Positions 1 through 5,949 of a stretch of DNA of 6,985 nt are shown here, in pieces. Numbering within the stretch: position 1 is the first letter of the stretch; each line of letters opens with the position of its first letter. The stretch is taken from the NCBI GenBank assembly GCA_041685935.1, contig JAWLES010000127.1:1-6985 (forward strand), written 5' to 3'. The translations under genes were made by a program, and so were the position numbers. Source of the stretch: JAIPEK01 sp041685935 (lineage in GTDB: Bacteria > Desulfobacterota > Desulfobacteria > Desulfobacterales > Desulfobacteraceae). The notes beneath the pieces are model-generated. The model was not told the origin of the DNA and ran no database searches. It worked only from the letters and a program-made list of their open reading frames with translations.

Positions 1-919
1 GAAATCCGGTGGAATACTTGTGAACAGACGCATGCAGACGACCGATCCGGATATCTATGCAGGCGGTGACTGTGTGGAGCTGCTGAACCTTGTCAGTGGT
101 GAGCATATGCTTATGCCCCTCGGCTCCCTGGCCAACCGGCAGGGGCGGGTCATCGCAGCCAACATAAACGGCGGAGCAAGCAGATTCAGGGGAACCGTGG
201 GCACCTTCTGCATCAAAATTTTTGAAATGGGCTTCGCCAGGTCCGGGCTGACTGTACAGCAGGCGAAAGCAGCCGGATTCGACCCGGTTCATTCCATCGT
301 AACCCAGCATGACAGGGCCCACTTTTACCCCGAGGCCAAGCTGATGTACATCACCCTTATTTCCGACAGAAAGAGCAGAAGGGTTTTGGGCATCGAGGCC
401 GCAGGCAGGCAGAAGGATGCAGTCAAAGCACGTGTGGACGCAGTTGCACCATTGTTGTCAGACAACACGGACGTGGATGAAATATGCTGCCTTGAAACCG
501 GTTACGCCCCGCCCTGCGCATCTGCCATGGATATTATCAACAATGCCGGAAACGTACTTGACAACATCCTGAACGGCAACAACAGGCCGGTTGACGGGGC
601 CGACTTCCTGAAAGAGTTTAAAACCGGCAAAACACGGGTTCTGGATGTCAGGGAAAACAATGAATCCATACCGTTCAGCAGGGAGTATGAAGGCAGGCGG
701 ATCAGCATTCCACAATCCGAACTGAGACAGCGATACACAGAGCTGCCTGATGACGAGTTTTTGTACATTCTCTGCGGGACGGGTGCAAGGTCATATGAAG
801 CCCAGGTTTTTCTTGACGGAAAAGGAATTGTTAACACACTTAACATCCAGGGAGGATACGGCACGTTGATGGCAACTGACCCGGACTTTGTTTCAAACCC
901 TGATGGCGGGAGGGTTTAA
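1..919 (+). CDS. CoA-disulfide/persulfide reductase with C-terminal rhodanese domain, 5'-partial
   Basis: C-terminal 305 residues of a flavin-dependent pyridine nucleotide-disulfide oxidoreductase; the frame is open to the left edge (first whole codon at base 2), so the GTG at 20 is internal. The opening residues are the end of the FAD-binding fold, with the family signature around QTTDPDIYAGGD. A dimerisation domain follows, recognisable from PLGSLANRQGR, the HFYP segment and the ETGYAPP stretch at about residue 165. A single rhodanese domain fills about residues 200-295, with active-site loop CGTGARS (Cys258, CX4R spacing typical of sulfurtransferases). This architecture is known from CoADR-RHD and the NADH-dependent persulfide reductase Npsr, cytoplasmic enzymes that reduce CoA persulfide or polysulfide with NAD(P)H. 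The flavoprotein's redox cysteine lies in the missing N-terminal part and cannot be checked. The fit with the rhodanese-rich operon downstream suggests a shared role in sulfane-sulfur metabolism. Substrate is inferred; family is confident. Confidence 0.9.
   Translation, partial: KSGGILVNRRMQTTDPDIYAGGDCVELLNLVSGEHMLMPLGSLANRQGRVIAANINGGASRFRGTVGTFCIKIFEMGFARSGLTVQQAKAAGFDPVHSIVTQHDRAHFYPEAKLMYITLISDRKSRRVLGIEAAGRQKDAVKARVDAVAPLLSDNTDVDEICCLETGYAPPCASAMDIINNAGNVLDNILNGNNRPVDGADFLKEFKTGKTRVLDVRENNESIPFSREYEGRRISIPQSELRQRYTELPDDEFLYILCGTGARSYEAQVFLDGKGIVNTLNIQGGYGTLMATDPDFVSNPDGGRV
829..848. promoter_or_regulatory. Possible enhancer site for the neighbouring sigma-54 activator, inside the end of the reductase gene
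   Basis: The 10-mer TGTTAACACA at 829-838 is identical to bases 2749-2758, which belong to the palindrome upstream of the regulator gene. A second TTAAC follows at 840-844, much as a second TTAAC follows in the other copy. It lies about 175 bases upstream of the transcription start predicted from the GG-N10-GC element at 982-995, a normal distance for a sigma-54 enhancer. It sits in coding sequence, so chance is a real alternative. Confidence 0.3.
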
Positions 920-980
920 TTGCTGACCTATCAGCCGGGGCATGGTAGCTGTATACGAAAACCGCAGGCTCATAATTGAC

Positions 981-996
981 CGGCATGAAATATGCA
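981..996 (+). promoter_or_regulatory. Weak sigma-54 (-24/-12) promoter candidate for the small selenoprotein gene
   Basis: The sequence CGGCATGAAATATGCA carries GG at 982-983 and GC at 994-995, separated by the obligatory 10 bases. Against the TGGCAC-RN4-TTGCW consensus it has three mismatches but keeps both invariant dinucleotides. It would start a transcript near base 1007 with a leader of about 150 bases to the ATG at 1159. Support is the spacing, the adjacent sigma-54 activator gene and the shared upstream 10-mer; it is clearly weaker than the element at 2875. Confidence 0.35.
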
Positions 997-1063
997 TTAT
1001 GTTTTGAAGAAGGATTGGGCGATTTACTTACCTCCTGATCCGATCAACCACCCACCACCTTGA

Positions 1064-1093
1064 GGGGGAGTTCAATCGTTATTTGGCTCCCCC
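1064..1093 (+). terminator. Hairpin in the leader of the small selenoprotein gene (terminator or regulatory stem)
   Basis: GGGGGAG at 1064-1070 pairs perfectly with CTCCCCC at 1087-1093 around a 16-base loop. A short second stem (CCGC 1092-1095 with GCGG around 1104-1107) overlaps it, so the two could be alternatives. Only a short pyrimidine stretch (GCTTCTTT) follows, so it is a poor canonical terminator. It could end transcription from the reductase gene or act in the leader of the gene at 1159. The rest of 920-1158 holds no ORF I would call a gene. Confidence 0.4.
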
Positions 1094-1158
1094 GCTTCTT
1101 TAAAGGCGGTGTAACAGGGGAACACAGTATTTAAAAGACGACACAAGGAGACAAACAT

Positions 1159-1317
1159 ATGAAGGAACTGTTGATCATAGCACTTATTGCAGGGATTTAC
1201 CTGTTGATGCAGATATACGTACTGCCGAAAATGGGGGTTTCCACCTGACTGAAAGATGCCTGTCAGTTGACGGACAAGAAAACCAACACGGTTAAAACAG
1301 AGACTGAAAACAAATAA
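1159..1317 (+). CDS. Putative small membrane selenoprotein (52 aa, Sec at residue 30 encoded by in-frame UGA)
   Basis: The ATG at 1159 has a strong ribosome binding site, AAGGAG at 1145-1150, with an 8-base spacer. The peptide opens with one hydrophobic helix (about residues 4-22), then a short LPKMGVST segment. At codon 30 there is a TGA (1246-1248), after which the same frame continues LKDACQL and a Lys/Thr/Glu-rich hydrophilic tail to TAA at 1315-1317. Sixteen bases after the TGA begins the tetraloop of a hairpin with bacterial SECIS geometry (1259-1273), so I read the TGA as selenocysteine. Sec30 and Cys35 could form a redox pair next to the membrane. Reading through brings the gene end to 2 bases from the convergent regulator stop. 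I do not recognise a named family. The alternative is a 29-residue membrane peptide ending at the TGA. Its possible sigma-54 promoter suggests co-control with the cytochrome operon. Confidence 0.65.
1259..1273 (+). promoter_or_regulatory. Bacterial SECIS-like hairpin for selenocysteine insertion
   Basis: C1259-C1260 pair with G1272-G1273; T1261 is unpaired; G1262-T1263-C1264 pair with G1269-A1270-C1271; the loop is AGTT (1265-1268). A bulged U, then three pairs, then a tetraloop with central GU is the arrangement bound by SelB in the E. coli fdhF element. The distance from the UGA to the loop, 16 bases, is at the short end of the range described for bacterial SECIS elements. The stem is short, so alone it would be weak; its position after an in-frame UGA gives it weight. 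A competing 5-pair stem (ACTGA 1248-1252 with TCAGT 1263-1267) is possible. Confidence 0.6.
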
Positions 1318-1319
1318 GA

Positions 1320-2711
1320 TCAGATGTCGGCGGAAAGGTCAATCCCGTGCTTTTTGATGCGCTTCCACACCGTGACCCTGCTCACTCCAAGCATGCCTGC
1401 GGCCTTTGACTGGTTTCCTCCGGTCTGCCTTAAAACCTGCAAAAGCTGATCTTTTTCCGTTTCAACCTCATTTTGCAAAGATTGGCTGTCCCGGCCCCGG
1501 TTCTGGTTCTGGTTCTCCGTATCACCGAATCGGGCCTCCATGAGCCGCCCGGGCAGGTGGTCCGGGCTGATACTGCTGCCCGTGGCGAGCACCACTGCAT
1601 ACTCCACCGTATTTCTCAATTCCCTGACATTCCCGGGCCAGGGATAGTTCACCATAATCTGCATGGTATCAGGCGTAAACCCGAGAATGCTCTTTCCGGT
1701 CTTTTCCACGTTCAGGTTCAGAAAATGCTGGGCAATAACCGGAATATCCTCTTTCCGATCCCTCAAGGGCGGACAGTTCACCGGGAAAACGTTGATTCGG
1801 AAATACAGGTCCTCCCGGAAACTCCCCTGTTTTATCAATTCTTCAAGGTCCCGGTTGGTTGCGGTAATGATTCTCACGTTCACAGGAACGGACCTGTTCT
1901 CTCCAACCCGTTCGATCTTCTTATCCTCCAGTACCCTTAGCAGCTTCACCTGCACGGACATTGGAATATCCCCGACCTCGTCCAGAAAAATAGTACCGTT
2001 GTGCGCCGCCTCAAACCTGCCGATCCTCTTCTGGTCCGCACCTGTATACGCACCTTTGACATGGCCGAAAAGTTCGCTTTCCAGAAGATTTTCACTCAAT
2101 GCGGCACAATTGACTTTTATAAAAGGCTGTGAAGCCCTGGGACTGCTTTCGTGCAAAGCCTTTGCCACCATCTCCTTGCCGGTTCCGCTCTCCCCCAGTA
2201 TCATTACAGGGGTGTCGGACGGCCCCACACTCTCAATCAGTCCGTACAGGTTCTGCATTGGCGGGGCTTTGCCGATGATGCCGTGAAACCCGTCATCCAG
2301 ATGAAACATCCGTTTAATTGATACCAGTTCGTTTCTACAGTTAATGTTTTCCGTGATGTCTCTCAGGGTCTCCACCGCCCCGACCGCGTTCCCGCTATCG
2401 TCATACATAACGTTCGCACTCTTTACGATGGGTATCGCCCTGTTGTGAATATTGGTGATCAAACATTTTTTCTCCCTTATAAGTCCCCTGACAAAAAGTT
2501 CGCACCAGTTTTTCCCGGAGCCGGCAGCCTTTATCCTGCAGCCTGTACAGTTTAGAACCCGGCAGGATTTTCCTTTCAACTCCTCTTCAGTGTATCCTGT
2601 CATAAGCTGGGCAGACTGGTTCGCAGCCACAAAAAACCCCTTGTTGTCAACAATGATAATACCTTCCTGAACCGCATCTATGATGGTCCGCCAGTGTTCG
2701 CCTATCTCCAT
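1320..2711 (-). CDS. Sigma-54-dependent enhancer-binding regulator, PAS-AAA+-Fis HTH
   Basis: A 463-residue one-component activator of sigma-54 RNA polymerase. A PAS domain occupies about residues 8-120, with no receiver domain, so signal sensing is probably direct. It contains an unusual cysteine group (Cys50, 55, 58, 70, 83), a possible metal, cluster or thiol switch. The AAA+ domain spans about 143-375: Walker A GESGTGKE (173-180), sigma-54 contact loop GAYTGA (220-225, the Tyr variant of GAFTGA), Walker B IFLDE (241-245), and arginine residues in the FREDLYFR segment. A Gln/Asn/Arg-rich linker leads to a Fis-type helix-turn-helix (about 431-455) containing NQSKAAGMLGVSRVTVWKRI. The start at 2711 has an AGGAG site a few bases upstream. 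The gene is divergent from the rhodanese-cytochrome operon, whose sigma-54 promoter lies in the shared intergenic region, making that operon its most likely target. The effector is unknown; a sulfur or redox signal is inferred from context. Confidence 0.95.
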   Translation of the reverse strand: MEIGEHWRTIIDAVQEGIIIVDNKGFFVAANQSAQLMTGYTEEELKGKSCRVLNCTGCRIKAAGSGKNWCELFVRGLIREKKCLITNIHNRAIPIVKSANVMYDDSGNAVGAVETLRDITENINCRNELVSIKRMFHLDDGFHGIIGKAPPMQNLYGLIESVGPSDTPVMILGESGTGKEMVAKALHESSPRASQPFIKVNCAALSENLLESELFGHVKGAYTGADQKRIGRFEAAHNGTIFLDEVGDIPMSVQVKLLRVLEDKKIERVGENRSVPVNVRIITATNRDLEELIKQGSFREDLYFRINVFPVNCPPLRDRKEDIPVIAQHFLNLNVEKTGKSILGFTPDTMQIMVNYPWPGNVRELRNTVEYAVVLATGSSISPDHLPGRLMEARFGDTENQNQNRGRDSQSLQNEVETEKDQLLQVLRQTGGNQSKAAGMLGVSRVTVWKRIKKHGIDLSADI

Positions 2712-2747
2712 TGCTCTCTCCTGAAATCGTTACGCTATTTCCTATAA

Positions 2748-2779
2748 GTGTTAACACAGTATTAACCGGTTAACAATAC
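2748..2779. promoter_or_regulatory. Pair of palindromes, probable enhancer (UAS) for the sigma-54 activator
   Basis: Two perfect palindromes lie side by side between the divergent genes: GTGTTAACAC (2748-2757) and TTAACCGGTTAA (2762-2773), the second flanked by GTATT (2759-2763) and AATAC (2775-2779). Both carry TTAA cores, and their centres are 15 bases apart. They lie about 130-150 bases upstream of the transcription start predicted for the promoter at 2875, the usual place for binding sites of a Fis-type activator. They are also about 40-65 bases upstream of the regulator start, so they could mediate autoregulation. Binding is inferred. Confidence 0.6.
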
Positions 2780-2874
2780 CCTTATCATATTTCCGGGCAG
2801 CCTCTTTACACAGCTCTTCAAAAAAACGCCTTAATTTCAGATCATTACCGGTAAATATCCTTGTTATCTCGTTG

Positions 2875-2890
2875 TGGCACACCCATTGCT
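2875..2890 (+). promoter_or_regulatory. Sigma-54 (-24/-12) promoter of the rhodanese-cytochrome operon
   Basis: TGGCACACCCATTGCT matches TGGCAC-RN4-TTGCW at every defined base, with GG at 2876-2877 and GC at 2888-2889. Transcription would start near 2901, giving a leader of about 57 bases to the ATG at 2958. The adjacent gene for a sigma-54 activator and the upstream palindromes strongly support it. Confidence 0.88.
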
Positions 2891-2957
2891 TGTAAAACAG
2901 CAACACCTGAAAAAGCAAAACAGGGGCCGGACTGTAAAACCAAAAAGGGAGGATATT

Positions 2958-4067
2958 ATGATGAAAGCTAAAAACATACACACGGCAGCGGCGATTGCAG
3001 CGCTGCTTTTTCTGGTTGCGGGCTGTTCCGCACTTGACACTGCCGGTTTTCAAAAAGAAAAATGGATGTACACTGATCTGGTGGATGCCGAATTCGTAAA
3101 AGCCCACCAGTCCATCCCAATGGATGAAAACGTGATGCTGATTGACGCGCGGCCGTACAAGCCCAAGTACGTAAAAGGCCACATTCCTCATGCCGTCAGC
3201 ATCCCGCATTCAAAGTTCGAAGATAAAACGAATCTGTTACCGGAAAACAAAGAAGCCCTTTTGATTTTTTACTGCGGAGGGCTTTCGTGCAGGCTCAGCC
3301 ACAAATCCGCCCGCAAGGCGGAAGAGCTGGGGTACACAAATGTCAAGGTCTTTGCAAAGGGATTCCCTGAGTGGAAAAAGCAGAAAAATGAATATATTTC
3401 AGTTTCCGCTGAATATGTCAGCCGCGCCATTGAGGAAAACCGGGCGCTTATAGTTGATTCCAGGCCCAAAAAACCCAAATTTGACAAAGGTCACATCCCT
3501 TCCTCCATCAGCCTGCCTTTTTCCCGGTTTGACGAACTGAACGGAAAACTGCCGAGAGACAAAAATACACCGCTGATATTCTACTGCGGGGGGCTCAAAT
3601 GCAGGCTCAGCCACAAATCCGCCATGGCGGCCATGGAACTTGGATACACGGACGTGAGTGTATTCTCAAAAGGCTACCCTGCCTGGAAATCGGAATACGG
3701 AAGTGCCGGTACCGCCATTGAAGTAAAAGCCGGAGAAATTGAAGGATCCATTGACCTTGACAGGTTCAGAAAAATCATCAAAGAGGACCCGGAATCAGTT
3801 ATGCTTATAGATACAAGGGACCCGGATGAATTCAAAAAAGGCTCTCTTGAAACCTCTGTCAATATGACCATTGAAGAGCTCGAAAAAAAGGTGGACGAGC
3901 TTCCTTCAGACAAACCCGTGGTATTTGTCTGCTCCACCGGTGCAAGAAGCGGAGAAGCCTACTATATGGTCAGGGATCTTAGACCGTCCCTTGACAATGT
4001 GTACTATGTGGAAGCACAGATTACCTTTCACAAGGACGGTTCCTGTAATATAAAAGAAAATGAATAA
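2958..4067 (+). CDS. Lipoprotein with three rhodanese domains
   Basis: A 369-residue exported protein. The start is the ATG at 2958, with GGGAGG at 2947-2952; the frame is open to 2874, but that part overlaps the sigma-54 promoter and is not transcribed from it. A lipoprotein signal peptide ends in lipobox LVAGC (Cys23), so the mature protein is membrane-anchored, facing the periplasm. Rhodanese domains span about 38-141, 150-246 and 264-360. The first two have loops CGGLSCRLS (Cys106, Cys111) and CGGLKCRLS (Cys210, Cys215), CX5R with an extra cysteine. The third has CSTGARS (Cys325), CX4R like ordinary sulfurtransferases. Domains 1 and 2 look like a tandem duplication and share a 24-base exact repeat. 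Rhodanese lipoproteins occur beside multiheme cytochromes in other Desulfobacterota; ExtH of Geobacter is a rhodanese-like lipoprotein in an electron-conduit cluster. Likely role: periplasmic sulfane-sulfur carrier for the octaheme cytochrome encoded downstream. Substrate is inferred. Confidence 0.92.
   Translation: MMKAKNIHTAAAIAALLFLVAGCSALDTAGFQKEKWMYTDLVDAEFVKAHQSIPMDENVMLIDARPYKPKYVKGHIPHAVSIPHSKFEDKTNLLPENKEALLIFYCGGLSCRLSHKSARKAEELGYTNVKVFAKGFPEWKKQKNEYISVSAEYVSRAIEENRALIVDSRPKKPKFDKGHIPSSISLPFSRFDELNGKLPRDKNTPLIFYCGGLKCRLSHKSAMAAMELGYTDVSVFSKGYPAWKSEYGSAGTAIEVKAGEIEGSIDLDRFRKIIKEDPESVMLIDTRDPDEFKKGSLETSVNMTIEELEKKVDELPSDKPVVFVCSTGARSGEAYYMVRDLRPSLDNVYYVEAQITFHKDGSCNIKENE
3288..3623 (+). 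repeat. Exact 24-base direct repeat within the triple-rhodanese gene
   Basis: Bases 3288-3311 and 3600-3623 are identical and lie 312 bases apart, in the same frame. Each encodes the Cys-Arg-Leu-Ser-His-Lys-Ser-Ala block of the active-site loop in domains 1 and 2. The surrounding sequence is diverged, so this is either a remnant of domain duplication preserved by strong selection or a patch of gene conversion. Confidence 0.9.
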
Positions 4068-4082
4068 AAGGCTGTTTTCGCC

Positions 4083-4256
4083 ATGAAGATCCTTCATATA
4101 CTCAAATCCGAACCCGACCGCACCGTGATCGAACTTATCAGGGAAATCCGCGAAGACTGCCAGGTATCGGTGGTGGAACTTTACAGCAGGGATACGGACT
4201 GGGAAAAACTTGTGGAAAACATTTTCAGTCATGAAAAAACAATCTGCTGGTGGTAG
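4083..4256 (+). CDS. Small 57-aa protein, possible TusB/DsrH-like sulfur-relay relative
   Basis: An open frame from ATG 4083 to TAG 4254-4256, 15 bases after the rhodanese lipoprotein stop and 37 bases before the octaheme cytochrome start, on the same strand. The peptide begins MKILHILKSEPD, continues with a predicted helix (TVIELIREIRED), a beta-like VSVVELY, a second helix (DWEKLVENIF) and ends with ICWW. The alternating strand-helix pattern, an N-terminus resembling the MLH start of TusB/DsrH proteins, and a C-terminal Cys-Trp suggest a miniature member of the DsrE/TusBCD fold group, but it is well short of the roughly 95 residues usual for TusB. No signal peptide, so cytoplasmic. The ribosome binding site is weak (AAAAGG about 11 bases upstream), so translational coupling is possible. 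Its place between two sulfur-linked genes supports a real gene; function is inference. Confidence 0.7.
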   Translation: MKILHILKSEPDRTVIELIREIREDCQVSVVELYSRDTDWEKLVENIFSHEKTICWW

Positions 4257-4293
4257 AAAACCAATTTTTTGGGATAAGGGATAAGGAGACACA

Positions 4294-5949
4294 ATGCAAA
4301 AAAGAAACGGATTCAAACTCATTTTTCCCGTTTTGACGACCTGTCTGGCACTGATGCTGTGTATGGTTCCGGCATCCGCACCAACCATTTCAAACGCAGC
4401 CACGGAAAAAGAGGCCGAAACCGCCCCCGGAAGGAAACTGGCCCGACAGTCGGTAAAAGACAACCAAAAAAGATGGGGCACCACGGACCATTCAAAGCAT
4501 GAGGCTTTGAAAAAGAATTTCACATCAGGTGAACAGATCACCGAAGCCTGCCTGTCCTGTCATTCCGAAGCCGCTTCTCAGTTCCATGAAACCATTCACT
4601 GGACCTGGCTTGCATCAGGCACCAAAGAGGACATGAGGTACGGAAAGGCTGGAGATTCCGTGAACAACTTCTGCATTTCCGCCAATGCCATGGAAGACAA
4701 AGGGTGTCTCAAATGCCATACCAGCTGGTCGAAAAAGGGAACCGAGGGCCGGGTAAACTGTCTTAAATGCCACGGAAATGATGATTTCAACTTCACCGAG
4801 GCGTTTGGCGACATCAACTATTTCATGACTGACAATGACCCGGAAACCGAAGGAATCGTAAAAGATATCCAGGAGAACGTAAAAAAGGCGTCACAGGATA
4901 TCACACTGCCCAAAAGAAAAAACTGCGGGGAGTGCCATTTCAAGGGCGGCGGCGGTGACGGCGTCAAGCACGGGGACATGGATACATCATTGATGGAGCC
5001 GAACAAGGAGCTGGATGTTCATATGGGCGTGGACGGAGAAGACTTCACCTGCACCCGGTGCCACACCACGGTGAACCATCATATTGCCGGAAGAATTTAC
5101 ACCAACCCGGCTGTGAGTGAACGCAAAAGCCTTCTGGATGACGACCAGGCCCCGAAAATCACCTGTGTATCCTGTCACAGTGACACCCCCCATAAAACTT
5201 CCTCGAAAATGAACGACCATACCGACCGGGTGGCCTGCCAGTCCTGCCATATTCCGAAACTGGCCAGGATAAACCCCACCAAGATGGAGTGGGACTGGTC
5301 AAAGGCTGGAAAGCTCAAGGACGGAAAACCTTACCATGAAGAGGGGCCGTACGGCAAACCCACGTACAAGTCCATTAAAGGCGAGTTCAGGTGGGAAAAG
5401 AACGTGGTTCCGGAATACTTCTGGTTCAACGGTTCAATGACCAGCACAACCGCAAGGGATGTCATAGATCCTGCAAAAACGGTACAGGTCAGCCATCCGG
5501 TGGGCAGCAGGGAGGACCCGGACTCCAGAATTTTTCCCTTTAAAATTCACAAGGGCAAACAACCGTATGACAAGGTCCACAAAAGACTGCTCGCTCCGTT
5601 GCTTACCGGGGAGAAAGGTTACTGGACCACTTTTGACATGCAGGAAGCCTTGACCATAGGAAACCGGACACTGGACATCGAGTATTCAGGAGAATTCGAT
5701 TACGTGGAGACCACCTATGCTTATCCCTCCACCCACATGGTGGCGCCGAAGGAAAAAGCACTGAACTGTACTGAATGCCATATCCGGGAAAACGGCAGGA
5801 TTGCCGAGTTAAGCGGAATTTATCTGCCAGGGCGGGACAGGCTGAAAATTCTGGATACCATCGGGTGGCTTGCGGTTTTCGGTGCGCTGGCTGCTGTGGT
5901 TCTGCACGGTCTGGGACGATTTTTCTCAAAAAACGGAAAGGAGGAATAA
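4294..5949 (+). CDS. Octaheme cytochrome c, tetrathionate reductase family, membrane-anchored
   Basis: A 551-residue protein with a clear AAGGAG site at 4283-4288. An N-terminal signal peptide (about 1-35) sends it to the periplasm. Eight CXXCH heme sites begin at residues 86, 138, 156, 211, 253, 291, 315 and 492; the long gap before the last heme and conserved blocks such as CHFKGGGGDGVKHGDMD and HTTVNHHIAGR match the octaheme tetrathionate reductase (OTR) family. A C-terminal helix (about 520-542) followed by a short basic tail anchors it in the membrane. The characterised Shewanella OTR reduces tetrathionate, nitrite and hydroxylamine in vitro, using a heme with a lysine ligand shortly after a heme motif. 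Here the segment after the third heme (GNDDFNFTEAFGD, from residue 161) has no lysine before residue 190, so the active site may differ. The stop codon abuts the cytochrome b start, indicating a complex with that protein. Family is confident; substrate is open. Confidence 0.95.
   Translation: MQKRNGFKLIFPVLTTCLALMLCMVPASAPTISNAATEKEAETAPGRKLARQSVKDNQKRWGTTDHSKHEALKKNFTSGEQITEACLSCHSEAASQFHETIHWTWLASGTKEDMRYGKAGDSVNNFCISANAMEDKGCLKCHTSWSKKGTEGRVNCLKCHGNDDFNFTEAFGDINYFMTDNDPETEGIVKDIQENVKKASQDITLPKRKNCGECHFKGGGGDGVKHGDMDTSLMEPNKELDVHMGVDGEDFTCTRCHTTVNHHIAGRIYTNPAVSERKSLLDDDQAPKITCVSCHSDTPHKTSSKMNDHTDRVACQSCHIPKLARINPTKMEWDWSKAGKLKDGKPYHEEGPYGKPTYKSIKGEFRWEKNVVPEYFWFNGSMTSTTARDVIDPAKTVQVSHPVGSREDPDSRIFPFKIHKGKQPYDKVHKRLLAPLLTGEKGYWTTFDMQEALTIGNRTLDIEYSGEFDYVETTYAYPSTHMVAPKEKALNCTECHIRENGRIAELSGIYLPGRDRLKILDTIGWLAVFGALAAVVLHGLGRFFSKNGKEE

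Noticed and set aside
20..22. GTG at 20 as the start of the reductase gene
   Set aside because: The frame is open to the left edge and the residues before it continue the conserved FAD-domain signature, so the gene is truncated by the window.
1159..1248. A 29-residue peptide ending at the TGA at 1246-1248
   Set aside because: Possible, but it leaves the SECIS-like hairpin, the continued open frame with Cys35 and the close fit to the convergent stop unexplained.
1473..2670. Plus-strand open frames of 72-207 residues across the regulator region
   Set aside because: They are antisense to a strongly conserved PAS-AAA+-HTH protein, lack ribosome binding sites and show no recognisable domain.
2874..2957. 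A GTG start at 2874 for the rhodanese lipoprotein, adding 28 residues
   Set aside because: The segment overlaps the sigma-54 promoter and the predicted start of transcription (near 2901), has no ribosome binding site and would bury the lipoprotein signal. The ATG at 2958 has a good site and exposes it.
2751..3209. A minus-strand 152-residue frame across the promoter region and lipoprotein start
   Set aside because: It is antisense to the lipoprotein gene and would overlap the control region; its composition is not protein-like.
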